From Streptomyces sp. NRRL F-5122 (lineage in GTDB: Bacteria; Actinomycetota; Actinomycetes; Streptomycetales; Streptomycetaceae): a stretch of DNA of 64,000 nucleotides. Position 1 is the stretch's first letter. The number at the start of each line of letters is the position of its first letter. A model generated the notes under the pieces. The model saw only the letters and a list, made by a program, of their open reading frames with translations. It made no database searches and was not told where the DNA came from. Made by a program: the position numbers and the translations under genes. Where the stretch lies: NCBI RefSeq assembly GCF_001507435.1, contig NZ_LMWH01000245.1, positions 19,904 through 83,903 on the forward strand, written 5' to 3'. Below are positions 18,072-26,864 of this stretch, in pieces.

Positions 18072-19402
18072 CTCTCACGGCCGATGGCAGGAAGCCGCCC
18101 GCGCGCCCGCTTCACCCCCTGCGCGCCGAAGTCGTCCGCGGCTTCGCCCCCTGGACCGGAGCCGTCGTGCTGCTGACGCTCGGCGTGCTGCTGACCGGCA
18201 CTTCCGCGCGGTGGCAGGGCGGCTGGGCCGAGACCCGCTCCCAGCTGCACGACTCGATGCTCGTGATCGCCCCCCTCACGGCAGCCGCGGGCTGCCTGCA
18301 GGGCGGGCGGGAACGCCGGCGCCGTACCGACGAGCTGTGGGAGACCGCCGTACGCGGGCGACTCGCACGGTTCCTCGCGTCGGCCATGCCGGTCGCGCTG
18401 TGGGCTGCCGCCGGGTTCGCGGCTGCAGCGGCCCTGGCCCTGCTCGCCACCTGGCCCTACGCCCAGGGCGATCGTCCGCACCTCGGCCTGCTGCCGGGGG
18501 ACGCGGTGCTGCTGGCGGCCTGTGCGGTGGCGGGTCATGTCGTGGGGCGGCTCGTGGCCTGGCGGCCGGCGGCCCCTGTGCTCGCGATGGCGGGGTACCT
18601 CGTTCTGGCCGTTCCGGCGATGGCCTCCCCTGGGGCCGGCCGCCATCTGGACGCGGCCTTTCCGGCGCCGGTCGGTTCGGACCCGGTCTGGTGGCAGCCG
18701 GTGGTGATGGCGGTGTGGACCGGCGGTCTGGCGTCGGCAGCGGTACTGGCGTACGCCGCCCGGCGCCGGTACACGGCGCTGGTACCACTCGCCGCGGCGA
18801 TCGCCGCCGGCGCCCTTCTGGTACGGACCGGGGACGGTCTGTGGCACGACGACCCGCTCGCGAGCCGTCAGGTCTGCGACACGTCGACCACACCCCAGAT
18901 CTGTGTGAACGCCCGCTACGAGGGCCTGTTGCCCCAAATACGTGGGGCCCTGTCAGAAGTCGTCGGTCGACTGGAGGGCGTGCAGAACCTTCCGGTCCGG
19001 TTCGAGGACCGTCCGGGCGCGCCGCGACACGGCGAAGCGCAGTTGCCGATGCTGGCGCCGTTCGGCTGGTCCGTCGTCCGGGGGCGGTTGACCGATCCGA
19101 AGCAGTACGCGTGGGAGGCGGTGGTGGAGCTGGAGGGCCGCGGCGACTGCGAGAGCACAGTGGACCCGCGCGTGCGCAGGGCGGACGACGCGGTCGAGCA
19201 CTATCTGGCCCCCGGCCCTCACCAGGAATACTTCGACAAACTGGCAGCCGAGGGCAGTGCCGCCGAGCGCGCCGAGCTGACGGCCAGGCAACGGGCCAGG
19301 GCCCGGCTGGCGTCCATGGGCGAGGAGGAGCGCCGCATCTGGCTGTCGGCGTACTTCGCGACGGCAGGCAGCTGCGGTGCGCGGGGGGTGCCGGCCCTGT
19401 GA
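18068..19402 (+). CDS. ABC transporter membrane protein with C-terminal outer domain
   Basis: 444 residues, start overlapping the ATPase stop by ATGA. The first 260 residues contain about six hydrophobic helices (VLLTLGVLLTGTSARW, AALALLATWPYAQ, VLAMAGYLVLAVPAMAS, LVPLAAAIAAGALLVRTGDG). The last 180 residues are soluble, with three cysteines, probably outside the membrane. The second half looks like a zincin-free substrate-handling domain, but I do not recognise the fold. It overlaps the next gene by GTGA. Likely the permease of the exporter. Confidence 0.75.
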   Translation: MTLTADGRKPPARPLHPLRAEVVRGFAPWTGAVVLLTLGVLLTGTSARWQGGWAETRSQLHDSMLVIAPLTAAAGCLQGGRERRRRTDELWETAVRGRLARFLASAMPVALWAAAGFAAAAALALLATWPYAQGDRPHLGLLPGDAVLLAACAVAGHVVGRLVAWRPAAPVLAMAGYLVLAVPAMASPGAGRHLDAAFPAPVGSDPVWWQPVVMAVWTGGLASAAVLAYAARRRYTALVPLAAAIAAGALLVRTGDGLWHDDPLASRQVCDTSTTPQICVNARYEGLLPQIRGALSEVVGRLEGVQNLPVRFEDRPGAPRHGEAQLPMLAPFGWSVVRGRLTDPKQYAWEAVVELEGRGDCESTVDPRVRRADDAVEHYLAPGPHQEYFDKLAAEGSAAERAELTARQRARARLASMGEEERRIWLSAYFATAGSCGARGVPAL

Positions 19403-20007
19403 CGGCCATCGGTCCCCGGCTGTACGCCCGCTCCCGCGCGCTGTGGCCCACCCTCGCGGCGCTCGTCGGGACCACCGGATTCGCCCTGTGGGCCGCACAC
19501 CTCATGGACGCCTACCTGGACCCGTCCCGGCGGGTGCCGGTCGTGGCACTGGCCCCGCTCATGGCCGCCGCCGTGATCGGTACGAGCCTGTACACGGCGT
19601 CCGACGAACTGGACCGCACCGCCGTCCGCCCGTGGTGGCCGCGGCGACTGGTGCAGTTGCTGGGCCTGAGCGCTGTGGCGGCCGCGCTGCTGCCGACGGC
19701 CGTGCTCGGTGACACGCTCGTCTTCGGGCCGCCTGCCATGATCCGCAACACGCTGGGCAGCACGGGCGTCACGGCGGCCGCGGCCGTGCTGTTCGGCGCA
19801 CGGCTGAGCTGGCTGCCGGCTTTCGGCTATGTGAGTGCGGTGTACCTGGCCTCCGGCGGCGCGCGCGGACCTGCGGTCACGGTGTGGGCCTGGCCGATGC
19901 AGCCGGGCCCACAGACGGGCGCCTGGGCGGCCGCCCTCGCCGCCTTCGCCGCGGGCGGAGCCCTGTACGTGGCACGCGGAGCGCGCCCCGAGGGGGCCCG
20001 CGTCTGA
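19399..20007 (+). CDS. Small multi-pass membrane protein of the ABC exporter unit
   Basis: 202 residues from a GTG at 19399 whose GTGA overlaps the preceding stop. Nearly the whole chain is hydrophobic, with about five or six helices (LAALVGTTGFALWAAHLMDA, VVALAPLMAAAVIGTSLYTA, LVQLLGLSAVAAALLPTAVL and others). It is the last gene of the sigma/anti-sigma/ABC unit and likely a second permease subunit. The stop codon sits in the loop of the terminator hairpin. Confidence 0.75.
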   Translation: MTAIGPRLYARSRALWPTLAALVGTTGFALWAAHLMDAYLDPSRRVPVVALAPLMAAAVIGTSLYTASDELDRTAVRPWWPRRLVQLLGLSAVAAALLPTAVLGDTLVFGPPAMIRNTLGSTGVTAAAAVLFGARLSWLPAFGYVSAVYLASGGARGPAVTVWAWPMQPGPQTGAWAAALAAFAAGGALYVARGARPEGARV

Positions 20008-20022
20008 GACGCGGGCCTCCTC
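19990..20022 (+). terminator. Terminator hairpin containing the stop codon of the preceding gene
   Basis: A 15-base stem (one G-T pair) whose three-base loop is the TGA stop of the membrane protein gene, so the end of the coding sequence forms the 5' arm. It also faces the convergent HNH gene. Confidence 0.7.
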
Positions 20023-20047
20023 TCCGGGTATGCAAAAGCCCGGATCG

Positions 20048-20584
20048 TCAGGCGGAAATGCCGTCGATCCGGGCCAAGGCGTCGTCCGCGCCGAACGGCT
20101 GCAGGTATGGCAGCCAGCGCGGGTCCCTATGCCCGGTGCCGATGATGCGCCAGGCCAGCCCTGTGGGTGGAGCGGGTTTGTGGCGCAGGCGCCAGCCCAG
20201 CTCGAACAGGTGCCGGTCGGCTTTGACGTGATTGCAGCGGCGACAGGACGCCACCACGTTGTCCCAGACGTGCTGACCACCGCGGCTGCGCGGAATGACG
20301 TGGTCGACGCTGGTTGCGACGCCACCGCAGTACATGCACCGGCCGCCGTCGCGCGCGAACAGCGCGCGCCGGGTAAGAGGAACGGGCCCCCGATAGGGAA
20401 CCCGCACGAATCGCTTCAGCCGGACCACGCTGGGTGCGGGGACAGTAACGGTTGCGCTGTGCATAAAGGCGCCGGACTCCTCGAGGCAGATGGCCTTGTT
20501 CTCGAGGACGAGGACGAGCGCGCGGCGGAGCGGTACGACGCCGAGTGGCTCGTACGACGCGTTGAGGACCAGGACGTGCGGCAC
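20048..20584 (-). CDS. HNH endonuclease family protein
   Basis: 178 residues from the GTG at 20584, chosen because a near-perfect AAGGAGG lies five bases upstream; the frame extends further but without a ribosome site. The protein has the CxxC...CxxC zinc pairs (GRCMYCGGVATSVDHV and SCRRCNHVKADR) and the HNH core (DHVIPRSRGGQHVWDN then CNHVKADRHL). This small HNH protein, beginning PHVLVLNASYEPLGVV, is very conserved in streptomycetes and lies among core genes rather than in a mobile element. Its biological role is not established. Confidence 0.87.
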   Translation of the reverse strand: MPHVLVLNASYEPLGVVPLRRALVLVLENKAICLEESGAFMHSATVTVPAPSVVRLKRFVRVPYRGPVPLTRRALFARDGGRCMYCGGVATSVDHVIPRSRGGQHVWDNVVASCRRCNHVKADRHLFELGWRLRHKPAPPTGLAWRIIGTGHRDPRWLPYLQPFGADDALARIDGISA

Positions 20585-20907
20585 GGATGCCTCCTTGTAC
20601 GCCGGCGGCGCGTGGCTCGCGCCGGGACGATCTGCAGCCAGTTTCCCCTCATGCCTGGTGGAAGCGCCACCATGTCCCGGTAACGGGCTGGGAGTGTTTT
20701 CGACCACACCTCAAGCATTCCCCGAGATGCGCCCCGTGACTTCTCCGGGTGAGCACCGTCTCTCCTCGCCACTTCGGCATGATCCTCACACGATGCCCCG
20801 TTAGTGTGGTGGGGCTGCCCATCCGGTGACCTCTCCGTGACCTCGCCGACCCTGACGACCGTGCCCGCTCGTGCCGGAGGCAGACGCTGCACCAGGAGGT
20901 ACCTGCC

Positions 20908-22005
20908 GTGTCCCTGACCGCGCTGTCGTTCGCCGGCGCTGCCAGTCCTTCGCCGTCGCCGTCGCAGTCGACGCCTCCGGCGGTCCCCACCCTCCAGGAC
21001 GCCCAGGAGAGTGCGACGAACGCCGCGAGCTGGGTCCAGCAGAACTGGTCCACGTGGCTCGCGATCGGTCTCAGGGTCCTGCTGATCCTGGTGGTCGCGG
21101 CGGTACTGAGAGTGATGGTGCGGCGGGCGATCACCAAGCTGATCGACCGTATGACCCGCACCGTCCAGGCGGTGGACGGCACGGCGCTCGGCGGCCTGCT
21201 GGTGAACGCGGAGCGCCGCAGGCAGCGCTCGCAGGCGATCGGCTCGGTGCTCCGCTCGGTGGCGTCGTTCCTCATCCTGGGCACCGCGGCACTGATGGTC
21301 CTGTCGACCTTCCAGATCAATCTGGCGCCGCTGCTCGCGTCCGCCGGTGTCGCGGGTGTGGCCATCGGTTTCGGCGCGCGCAACCTGGTGACGGACTTCC
21401 TGTCCGGCGTGTTCATGATCCTGGAGGACCAGTACGGCGTCGGCGACAGCATCGACGCGGGCGTGGCCTCCGGCGAGGTGATAGAGGTGGGCCTGCGGGT
21501 GACCAAGCTGCGCGGCGACAACGGCGAGATCTGGTACGTCCGCAACGGCGAGGTCAAGCGCATCGGCAACCTCTCGCAGGGCTGGGCGACCGCCGGAGTG
21601 GATGTGACCGTCCGCCCCAGTGAGGACCTGGACCGGGTGAAGGCGATCCTCGAGGCGGTGGCCGAGCAGATGAGCAAGGACGAGCCCTGGAACGAGCGCC
21701 TGTGGGGGCCGATCGAGGTACTCGGCCTGGACAGCGTGCTGCTGGAATCGATGGTGGTCCGCCTCACGGCGAAGACGATGCCGGGCAAGGCCCTGTCGGT
21801 GGAGCGCGAGTTGCGCTGGCGCATCAAGCGGGCCTTCGACGAGGCGGGCATCCGCATAGTGGGCGGCCTGCCGACGGTCGAGGCGCTGGAGGCCGCTCCC
21901 GACCCGGCGGCCACGGTGGCGGCCCCCTCGGTCTACTCCAACACTGCCTCGCCCCAGGCGGAGGCGGCGGCGCCGATCGCGTCACCGCGGCCGGCGGCGC
22001 GGTAG
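20908..22005 (+). CDS. Mechanosensitive ion channel family protein (MscS-type)
   Basis: 365 residues from a GTG at 20908 behind AGGAGGT. After an extracytoplasmic Pro/Ser-rich N-terminus come membrane helices (WLAIGLRVLLILVVAAVLRV, VASFLILGTAALMVLSTFQI) and the pore-lining MscS helix (LLASAGVAGVAIGFGARNLV), followed by the hallmark cytoplasmic beta domain start (EDQYGVGDSID). MscS channels open under membrane tension to release solutes on hypo-osmotic shock. The C-terminal tail is Ala/Pro-rich. It ends at an intrinsic terminator. Confidence 0.9.
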   Translation: MSLTALSFAGAASPSPSPSQSTPPAVPTLQDAQESATNAASWVQQNWSTWLAIGLRVLLILVVAAVLRVMVRRAITKLIDRMTRTVQAVDGTALGGLLVNAERRRQRSQAIGSVLRSVASFLILGTAALMVLSTFQINLAPLLASAGVAGVAIGFGARNLVTDFLSGVFMILEDQYGVGDSIDAGVASGEVIEVGLRVTKLRGDNGEIWYVRNGEVKRIGNLSQGWATAGVDVTVRPSEDLDRVKAILEAVAEQMSKDEPWNERLWGPIEVLGLDSVLLESMVVRLTAKTMPGKALSVERELRWRIKRAFDEAGIRIVGGLPTVEALEAAPDPAATVAAPSVYSNTASPQAEAAAPIASPRPAAR

Positions 22006-22022
22006 CGGTCCGACGACAAGGA

Positions 22023-22057
22023 GGCGGCGCCCGGTGTCCACCGGGCGCCGCCTTTTT
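22023..22057 (+). terminator. Intrinsic terminator after the MscS-type gene
   Basis: A perfect 14-base GC stem followed by five T residues, 17 bases after the stop: a classical Rho-independent terminator. Confidence 0.88.
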
Positions 22058-22262
22058 CGTGCCCGAAGGCCGTCGCCCCCGGGTCGGGCCATGGCGGTCC
22101 GCCGGACGAACCGTGCGCGCCATCGGCCCCTGGGCACCGGCTCCAGCCGTCCGACCGGCCGGGCCAGGCGCCCGCCTTCAAGGCCGTCAGGTAACGAGTT
22201 GGTTGCCGCCAGTGGCCGGTATTGACGCCTTCGTAGCGGCGGGCCTACCTTCCTGTCACCAA

Positions 22263-22277
22263 TAGGAAACTTTCCTA
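22263..22277. promoter_or_regulatory. Predicted CsnR operator
   Basis: A perfect 15-base palindrome (TAGGAAA-C-TTTCCTA) 117 bases upstream of the csnR start. ROK-family repressors of streptomycetes bind GGAAA/TTTCC palindromes of this form, and the csnR-K operon of S. coelicolor is known to be autoregulated by CsnR. Position in the only gap before the operon fits a promoter-overlapping operator. Confidence 0.75.
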
Positions 22278-22380
22278 ACAGTGATCTCCAGGGGCCGCCC
22301 CGAACACGGGAAATCCCCCGAACGATCACCCGGTGGACTTCCCGGCGGCCCCGCTGAGAAGCTGGGCCGTTGAAAGGCAG

Positions 22381-23604
22381 GTGGCGACACACATGGCAGG
22401 ATCCGCCGGCACACCGGGCACCCCGCGTGTGTTGCGCGCCATGAACGACCGCGCCGCCCTGGACCTCCTCCTGGAGCACGGTCCGCTCAGCCGCACCCGC
22501 ATCGGCAAGCTCACCGGACTGTCCAAGCCCACCGCCTCCCAGCTCCTCGCACGCCTCGAGGCGGCCGGTCTCGTCCTGATGACCGGCACGAGCGAGGGCC
22601 GGCCGGGCCCGAGCGCACAGCTGTACGTCGTCAACCCGGCCGCCGCGCATGTCGCCGCCCTCGACGTCACCCCCGAACGCATCCTCGCCGCCGTCGCCGA
22701 CATCACCGGCAGAACGGTGGGCGAGCACAGACTGTCCACCCCGGGCCGCCGCCCCTCCCAACCCGTCGTACGCCAGGTCACCGACGCGCTCGAGGGCGCC
22801 GTGAAGGCCGCCGGGCTCGCCGTCTCCGACGTGCACCGGGTGGTCATCGGCACCCCGGGCGCCTTCGACCCCAACACCGGCCGGCTGCGCTACGCCTCCC
22901 ACCTGCCCGGCTGGCACACCCCCGCGCTGCTCGACGAACTCGCGGCCGGCCTCCCGATGCCCGTCGAGTACGAGAACGACGTCAACCTCGTCGCCCTGGC
23001 CGAACAGCGGCTCGGCGCGGCCAAGGGCCACGCGGACTTCGTCCTGCTGTGGAACGAAGGCGGTCTCGGTGCCGCACTCGTCCTCGGTGGCCGGCTGCAC
23101 CGCGGCTGGACCGGCGGCGCCGGCGAGGTCGGATTCCTGCCGGTCCCCGGGGCTCCCCTGGTCCGCCAGGTGACGAAGGCCAACAGCGGCGGCTACCAGG
23201 AACTGGCGGGCTCCCAGGCCATCCCCCGGCTCGCCCGCGAACTCGGTGTCACGGACGTGCCCTCCGGTCCGTACACCGAGGTCGCCGCCACCCTCGTCGC
23301 CCTGGGCGCCGACAGCACCACCGGCCCCCACCGACGGCTCCTGGAGACGTACGCGACCCGGCTGGCCACCGGCCTCGCCGCGCTCGTCTCCGTGCTCGAC
23401 CCCGAACTCGTCGTCCTCAGCGGCGCCTCGCTCACCGCCGGAGGCGAGCCGCTGCGCACCCTGCTCCAGGCCGAACTGGAGGAGCTGGCCGCGTCCCGGC
23501 CGCGCCTCGTCGTCGGCGATGTACGCGAACACCCCGTACTGCGAGGCGCGTTGGAGAGCGCCCTCGCAACCACCCGCGACGAGGTCTTCGACACCTCGCG
23601 CTGA
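22381..23604 (+). CDS. csnR: CsnR, ROK-family repressor of chitosan-inducible genes
   Basis: About 407 residues. The N-terminal winged helix-turn-helix (GPLSRTRIGKLTGLSKPTAS) is followed by a ROK sugar-kinase-like sensor domain (HVAALDVTPERILAAVADIT near 85; LLWNEGGLGAALVLGGRLHR near 220; GGAGEVGFLPVPG). The kinase-type zinc cysteines of catalytic ROK proteins are absent, as in regulators of this class. It heads a six-gene cluster in the csnR-E-F-G-H-K order described for S. coelicolor, which supports the assignment. I favour the GTG at 22381, three bases after AAAGG; an ATG at 22393 and an upstream start at 22333 are in frame. Presumably amino-sugar oligomers relieve repression. Confidence 0.83.
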   Translation: MATHMAGSAGTPGTPRVLRAMNDRAALDLLLEHGPLSRTRIGKLTGLSKPTASQLLARLEAAGLVLMTGTSEGRPGPSAQLYVVNPAAAHVAALDVTPERILAAVADITGRTVGEHRLSTPGRRPSQPVVRQVTDALEGAVKAAGLAVSDVHRVVIGTPGAFDPNTGRLRYASHLPGWHTPALLDELAAGLPMPVEYENDVNLVALAEQRLGAAKGHADFVLLWNEGGLGAALVLGGRLHRGWTGGAGEVGFLPVPGAPLVRQVTKANSGGYQELAGSQAIPRLARELGVTDVPSGPYTEVAATLVALGADSTTGPHRRLLETYATRLATGLAALVSVLDPELVVLSGASLTAGGEPLRTLLQAELEELAASRPRLVVGDVREHPVLRGALESALATTRDEVFDTSR

Positions 23605-23673
23605 GCCATGGGCGCCGGCCCCGGCACCCGCTCCGGTCGAATCACACCCAGCCCGTCCCAGGGAGACCCCGTC

Positions 23674-25017
23674 ATGCCCGAAGTCATGCCCAAAGTGATC
23701 CGAAAGACGGCTTTCGCCCTCACCGCGTCCCTCGCACTCCTCACCACCGCCTGTACCGGTCAGTCCTCCTCCGGCGCGAACGACGACGCCTCCAAGGACA
23801 CCACCATCAACTTCTGGCACGCCTGGAGCGCGCCCTCCGAGACGAAGGCCGTGAAGGACCTGATCGCGGGCTTCGAGAAGGCGCACCCGAACATCCACGT
23901 CAATGTCGTCGCCAACATGACCGACGACAAGATGAACCAGGCCCTGCGCACCGGCGGCGACAAGGCCCCCGACGTCATCTCCTCCTTCACCACCAATAAC
24001 GTCGGCAAGTTCTGCTCCTCCGACGCCCTGATCGACCTCAACCCGTTCTTCAAGGAGTCCGGCGTCGACCCGGACGCCACCTTCCCGAAGGCGATGAACG
24101 AGTACACCCAGTACGACGGCAACCGCTGCACGGTGCCGCTGCTCGGTGACGCCTACGGGCTCTACTACAACAAGACGGCCTTCGAGAAGGCGGGCATCAC
24201 GAACCCGCCCAAGACCTGGAGCGAGTTCGAGGCCGACGCCAAGAAGCTGACGATCCCCGCCGGGGACGGCTACAAGCAGCTCGGATTCATGCCGGACTAC
24301 CACGGCTGGGAGACCACCACCGAGCACTACTTCGCGCAGTTCTCCCCGACGTACTTCGACACGAGCGGCAAGTCCGGCCTCGCCAAGGACCCGGCGTTCA
24401 AGGCCGGATTCACGCTCCAGAAGAAGCTGGTCGACGAACTGGGCGGATTCCAGAAGCTGGAGAAGTACCGCTCCAAGCTCGGCGACGAGTGGGGTCCCAA
24501 GCACCCCTTCCACACCGGCCAGGTCGCCATGCAGCTGGACGGCGAGTGGCGCCTGGGCATGGCCCTGGACGCGAAGCCGAAGTTCGACATCGGCGTGGCC
24601 CCGCTGCCCGTGCCCGACGACCAGGCCGACCAGTACGGCAAGGGCTACATCACCGGCACCATCGCCGGCATCGCAGCCACCAGCAAGAAGCAGAACGCGG
24701 CCTGGGAACTGGTGAAGTACATGACCACGGACACGGACGCGGTCGTCGGCTTCTCCAACGCCATCCACAACGTGCCCTCCACGCTGGAGGCGCTGAAGTC
24801 CCCGAAGCTGAAGTACGACCCGCGCTTCAAGACGTTCCTGGACATCGCGGCGAACCCGAACTCGACCACGACGCCCGCCTCCATCAACGGCGGCCAGTAC
24901 CTCGTGACCATCCAGCAGTTCGGCTACGACTACGAGAGCGGCAAGGTCACGGACCTCGACGCGGGCCTCGCCGGCGCGGCCAAGCAGATCGACACGGACA
25001 TCGCGCAGGCGAAGTAG
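23674..25017 (+). CDS. csnE: CsnE, sugar-binding lipoprotein of the ABC importer
   Basis: 447 residues from the ATG at 23674, five to eight bases after AGGGAG; an earlier in-frame ATG lacks a ribosome site. A lipoprotein signal peptide ends in LLTTAC with the modified cysteine at residue 27. The mature protein is a family 1 extracellular solute-binding protein (INFWHAWSAPSETKAVKDLI; later GQVAMQLDGEWRLGMALD). By its operon it should bind chitosan-derived monosaccharide or oligosaccharide ligands (glucosamine type). It is followed two bases later by the first permease gene. Confidence 0.87.
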   Translation: MPEVMPKVIRKTAFALTASLALLTTACTGQSSSGANDDASKDTTINFWHAWSAPSETKAVKDLIAGFEKAHPNIHVNVVANMTDDKMNQALRTGGDKAPDVISSFTTNNVGKFCSSDALIDLNPFFKESGVDPDATFPKAMNEYTQYDGNRCTVPLLGDAYGLYYNKTAFEKAGITNPPKTWSEFEADAKKLTIPAGDGYKQLGFMPDYHGWETTTEHYFAQFSPTYFDTSGKSGLAKDPAFKAGFTLQKKLVDELGGFQKLEKYRSKLGDEWGPKHPFHTGQVAMQLDGEWRLGMALDAKPKFDIGVAPLPVPDDQADQYGKGYITGTIAGIAATSKKQNAAWELVKYMTTDTDAVVGFSNAIHNVPSTLEALKSPKLKYDPRFKTFLDIAANPNSTTTPASINGGQYLVTIQQFGYDYESGKVTDLDAGLAGAAKQIDTDIAQAK

Positions 25018-25019
25018 CG

Positions 25020-25961
25020 ATGAGCACGATCACCCTCGCGTCGAAGCGCCGCCGGGCGGCGCTTCGCACGCTCGCCTTCATGTCGCCCTGGCTGATCGGT
25101 TTCGCGGTCTTCTTCGCGTACCCGCTGATCTCGACGGTCTACTTCTCGTTCATGCACTACGACGGCTTCAGGCCTCCGTCGTGGAGCGGGACGAAGAACT
25201 GGACGTACGTCTTCAACGACTATCCGTACTTCTGGCCCGCCCTGCGCAACACCCTGTGGCTGGTGCTCGTCATGGTCAGCCTCCGGGTCGTCTTCGGACT
25301 CGGCGTCGGCATGCTCATCACCAAGATCAGGACGGGCACGGGCGTCTTCCGCACCCTCTTCTACCTGCCCTACCTCGCCCCGCCCGTCGCCGCGACGATG
25401 GCCTTCGCCTTCCTCCTCAACCCCGGTACGGGCCCGGTCAACGCGATCCTCGACAAGATCGGGATACCGGCGCCGGGCTGGTTCAACGACCCCACCTGGT
25501 CCAAGCCCGCGCTCACCCTGCTGGCCCTGTGGGGCGTCGGCGACCTGATGGTCATCTTCATGGCGGCGCTGCTCGACGTGCCCAGGGAGCAGTACGAGGC
25601 GGCCGAGCTGGACGGGGCGTCGGCCTGGCAGCGCTTCCGGTACGTCACCCTGCCGAACATCTCGCCGATCGTGATGTTCGCCGTGGTCACCGGCGTGATC
25701 CAGACCATGCAGTACTACACGCAGCCACTCATCGCCGGAAAGGTCGCCTCGGGCGTCATCCAGGGCGCCGGGACGCAGTTCGAGCCGGGCTATCCGGAGA
25801 AGTCCACGCTCACCCTGCCCCAGCTCGTCTACAACCTCGGCTTCCAGCGCTTCGACTACGGCTCGGCCTGTGTGGTCGCACTCGTGCTCTTCGCCCTGTC
25901 GATGGTGTTCACCGCGTTCCTGATGCGGCGCCGGGGCGGCCTCAATCTGGCAGGTGACTGA
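25020..25961 (+). CDS. csnF: CsnF, sugar ABC transporter permease (MalF type)
   Basis: 313 residues from the ATG at 25020, two bases after the csnE stop. There are six membrane helices, beginning MSPWLIGFAVFFAYPLIS. The cytoplasmic EAA loop that docks on the ATPase is EAAELDGASAWQRFRYVTLP. The gene ends two bases before csnG. No ATPase gene is in the cluster; in Streptomyces such importers commonly share the general MsiK ATPase encoded elsewhere, so this is expected, but it is inference here. Confidence 0.88.
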   Translation: MSTITLASKRRRAALRTLAFMSPWLIGFAVFFAYPLISTVYFSFMHYDGFRPPSWSGTKNWTYVFNDYPYFWPALRNTLWLVLVMVSLRVVFGLGVGMLITKIRTGTGVFRTLFYLPYLAPPVAATMAFAFLLNPGTGPVNAILDKIGIPAPGWFNDPTWSKPALTLLALWGVGDLMVIFMAALLDVPREQYEAAELDGASAWQRFRYVTLPNISPIVMFAVVTGVIQTMQYYTQPLIAGKVASGVIQGAGTQFEPGYPEKSTLTLPQLVYNLGFQRFDYGSACVVALVLFALSMVFTAFLMRRRGGLNLAGD

Positions 25962-25963
25962 CC

Positions 25964-26857
25964 ATGACCCAAGTACTCGACAAGCCGGTGGAGTCGAGGA
26001 CGCCCGTCTCGCCGGCCGAACGCACCGCACGCCGCAAGGCCCTCCTCGAGTGGATAGGCGTCCATTCCCTCGGCGTGGCCGCCGCGCTCTTCTTCACCCT
26101 GCCTTTCGTGTTCGTGTTCCTGACCTCGCTGATGAGCGACACCCAGGCGCTCAGCCGCGATCTGATCCCGCACACCTGGGAATGGGGCAACTACAAGAAG
26201 GTCTTCGACACACCCGGCTTCCTCACCTGGTGGAAGAACACGCTGATCTACGCGGGCCTCGGCACCGTCCTGACCGTCGTGTCCTCGATCCCGGTGGCCT
26301 ACGCACTCGCCAAGTTCCGCTTCCCGGGGCGCAATCTTTCCCTCATGCTGGTGATCTCGATGATGATGCTGCCGCCTCAGGTGATCATCATCCCGATGTA
26401 CCTGTTCTGGGCGAAGCAGCTGGGCCTGTCCGGCACCCTGTGGCCGCTGATCATCCCCATGGCGTTCGGCGACGCGTTCTCCATCTTCCTGCTCCGCCAG
26501 TTCCTGATGACCATCCCCAACGAGTACCTGGACGCCGCGAGGGTCGACGGCTGCGGTGACCTGCGCACGCTGCTCAAGGTCGTCCTGCCGATGGCCAGGC
26601 CGGGCATCGCCGCCGTAGCGCTCTTCCAGTTCTTCTACGCCTGGAACGACTACTTCGGCCCGCAGATCTACGCCTCGGAGAACCCGGGTGCGTGGACGCT
26701 CAGTTACGGCCTGGAGTCGTTCAAGGGCGCACACCACACCGACTGGAACCTCACCATGGCCGCGACCGTGCTGGTCATGGCCCCCGTGATCCTCGTGTTC
26801 TTCTTCGCCCAGAAGGCGTTCGTCGAAGGTGTCACGCTCACCGGAGTGAAGGGCTAG
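25964..26857 (+). CDS. csnG: CsnG, sugar ABC transporter permease (MalG type)
   Basis: 297 residues with a hydrophilic N-terminus and six membrane helices (LGVAAALFFTLPFVFVFLTS first). The EAA-like loop is EYLDAARVDGCGDLRTLLKV, followed by VLPMARPGIAAVALF. It forms the heterodimeric channel with CsnF. The gene is packed between csnF (two bases) and csnH (seven bases). Confidence 0.88.
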   Translation: MTQVLDKPVESRTPVSPAERTARRKALLEWIGVHSLGVAAALFFTLPFVFVFLTSLMSDTQALSRDLIPHTWEWGNYKKVFDTPGFLTWWKNTLIYAGLGTVLTVVSSIPVAYALAKFRFPGRNLSLMLVISMMMLPPQVIIIPMYLFWAKQLGLSGTLWPLIIPMAFGDAFSIFLLRQFLMTIPNEYLDAARVDGCGDLRTLLKVVLPMARPGIAAVALFQFFYAWNDYFGPQIYASENPGAWTLSYGLESFKGAHHTDWNLTMAATVLVMAPVILVFFFAQKAFVEGVTLTGVKG

Positions 26858-26864
26858 CAACGCA

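Noticed and set aside
21982..24768. A 928-residue minus-strand frame across csnR and csnE
   Set aside because: Spans two clearly real plus-strand genes and their gap; low-complexity Gly/Val/Arg composition.
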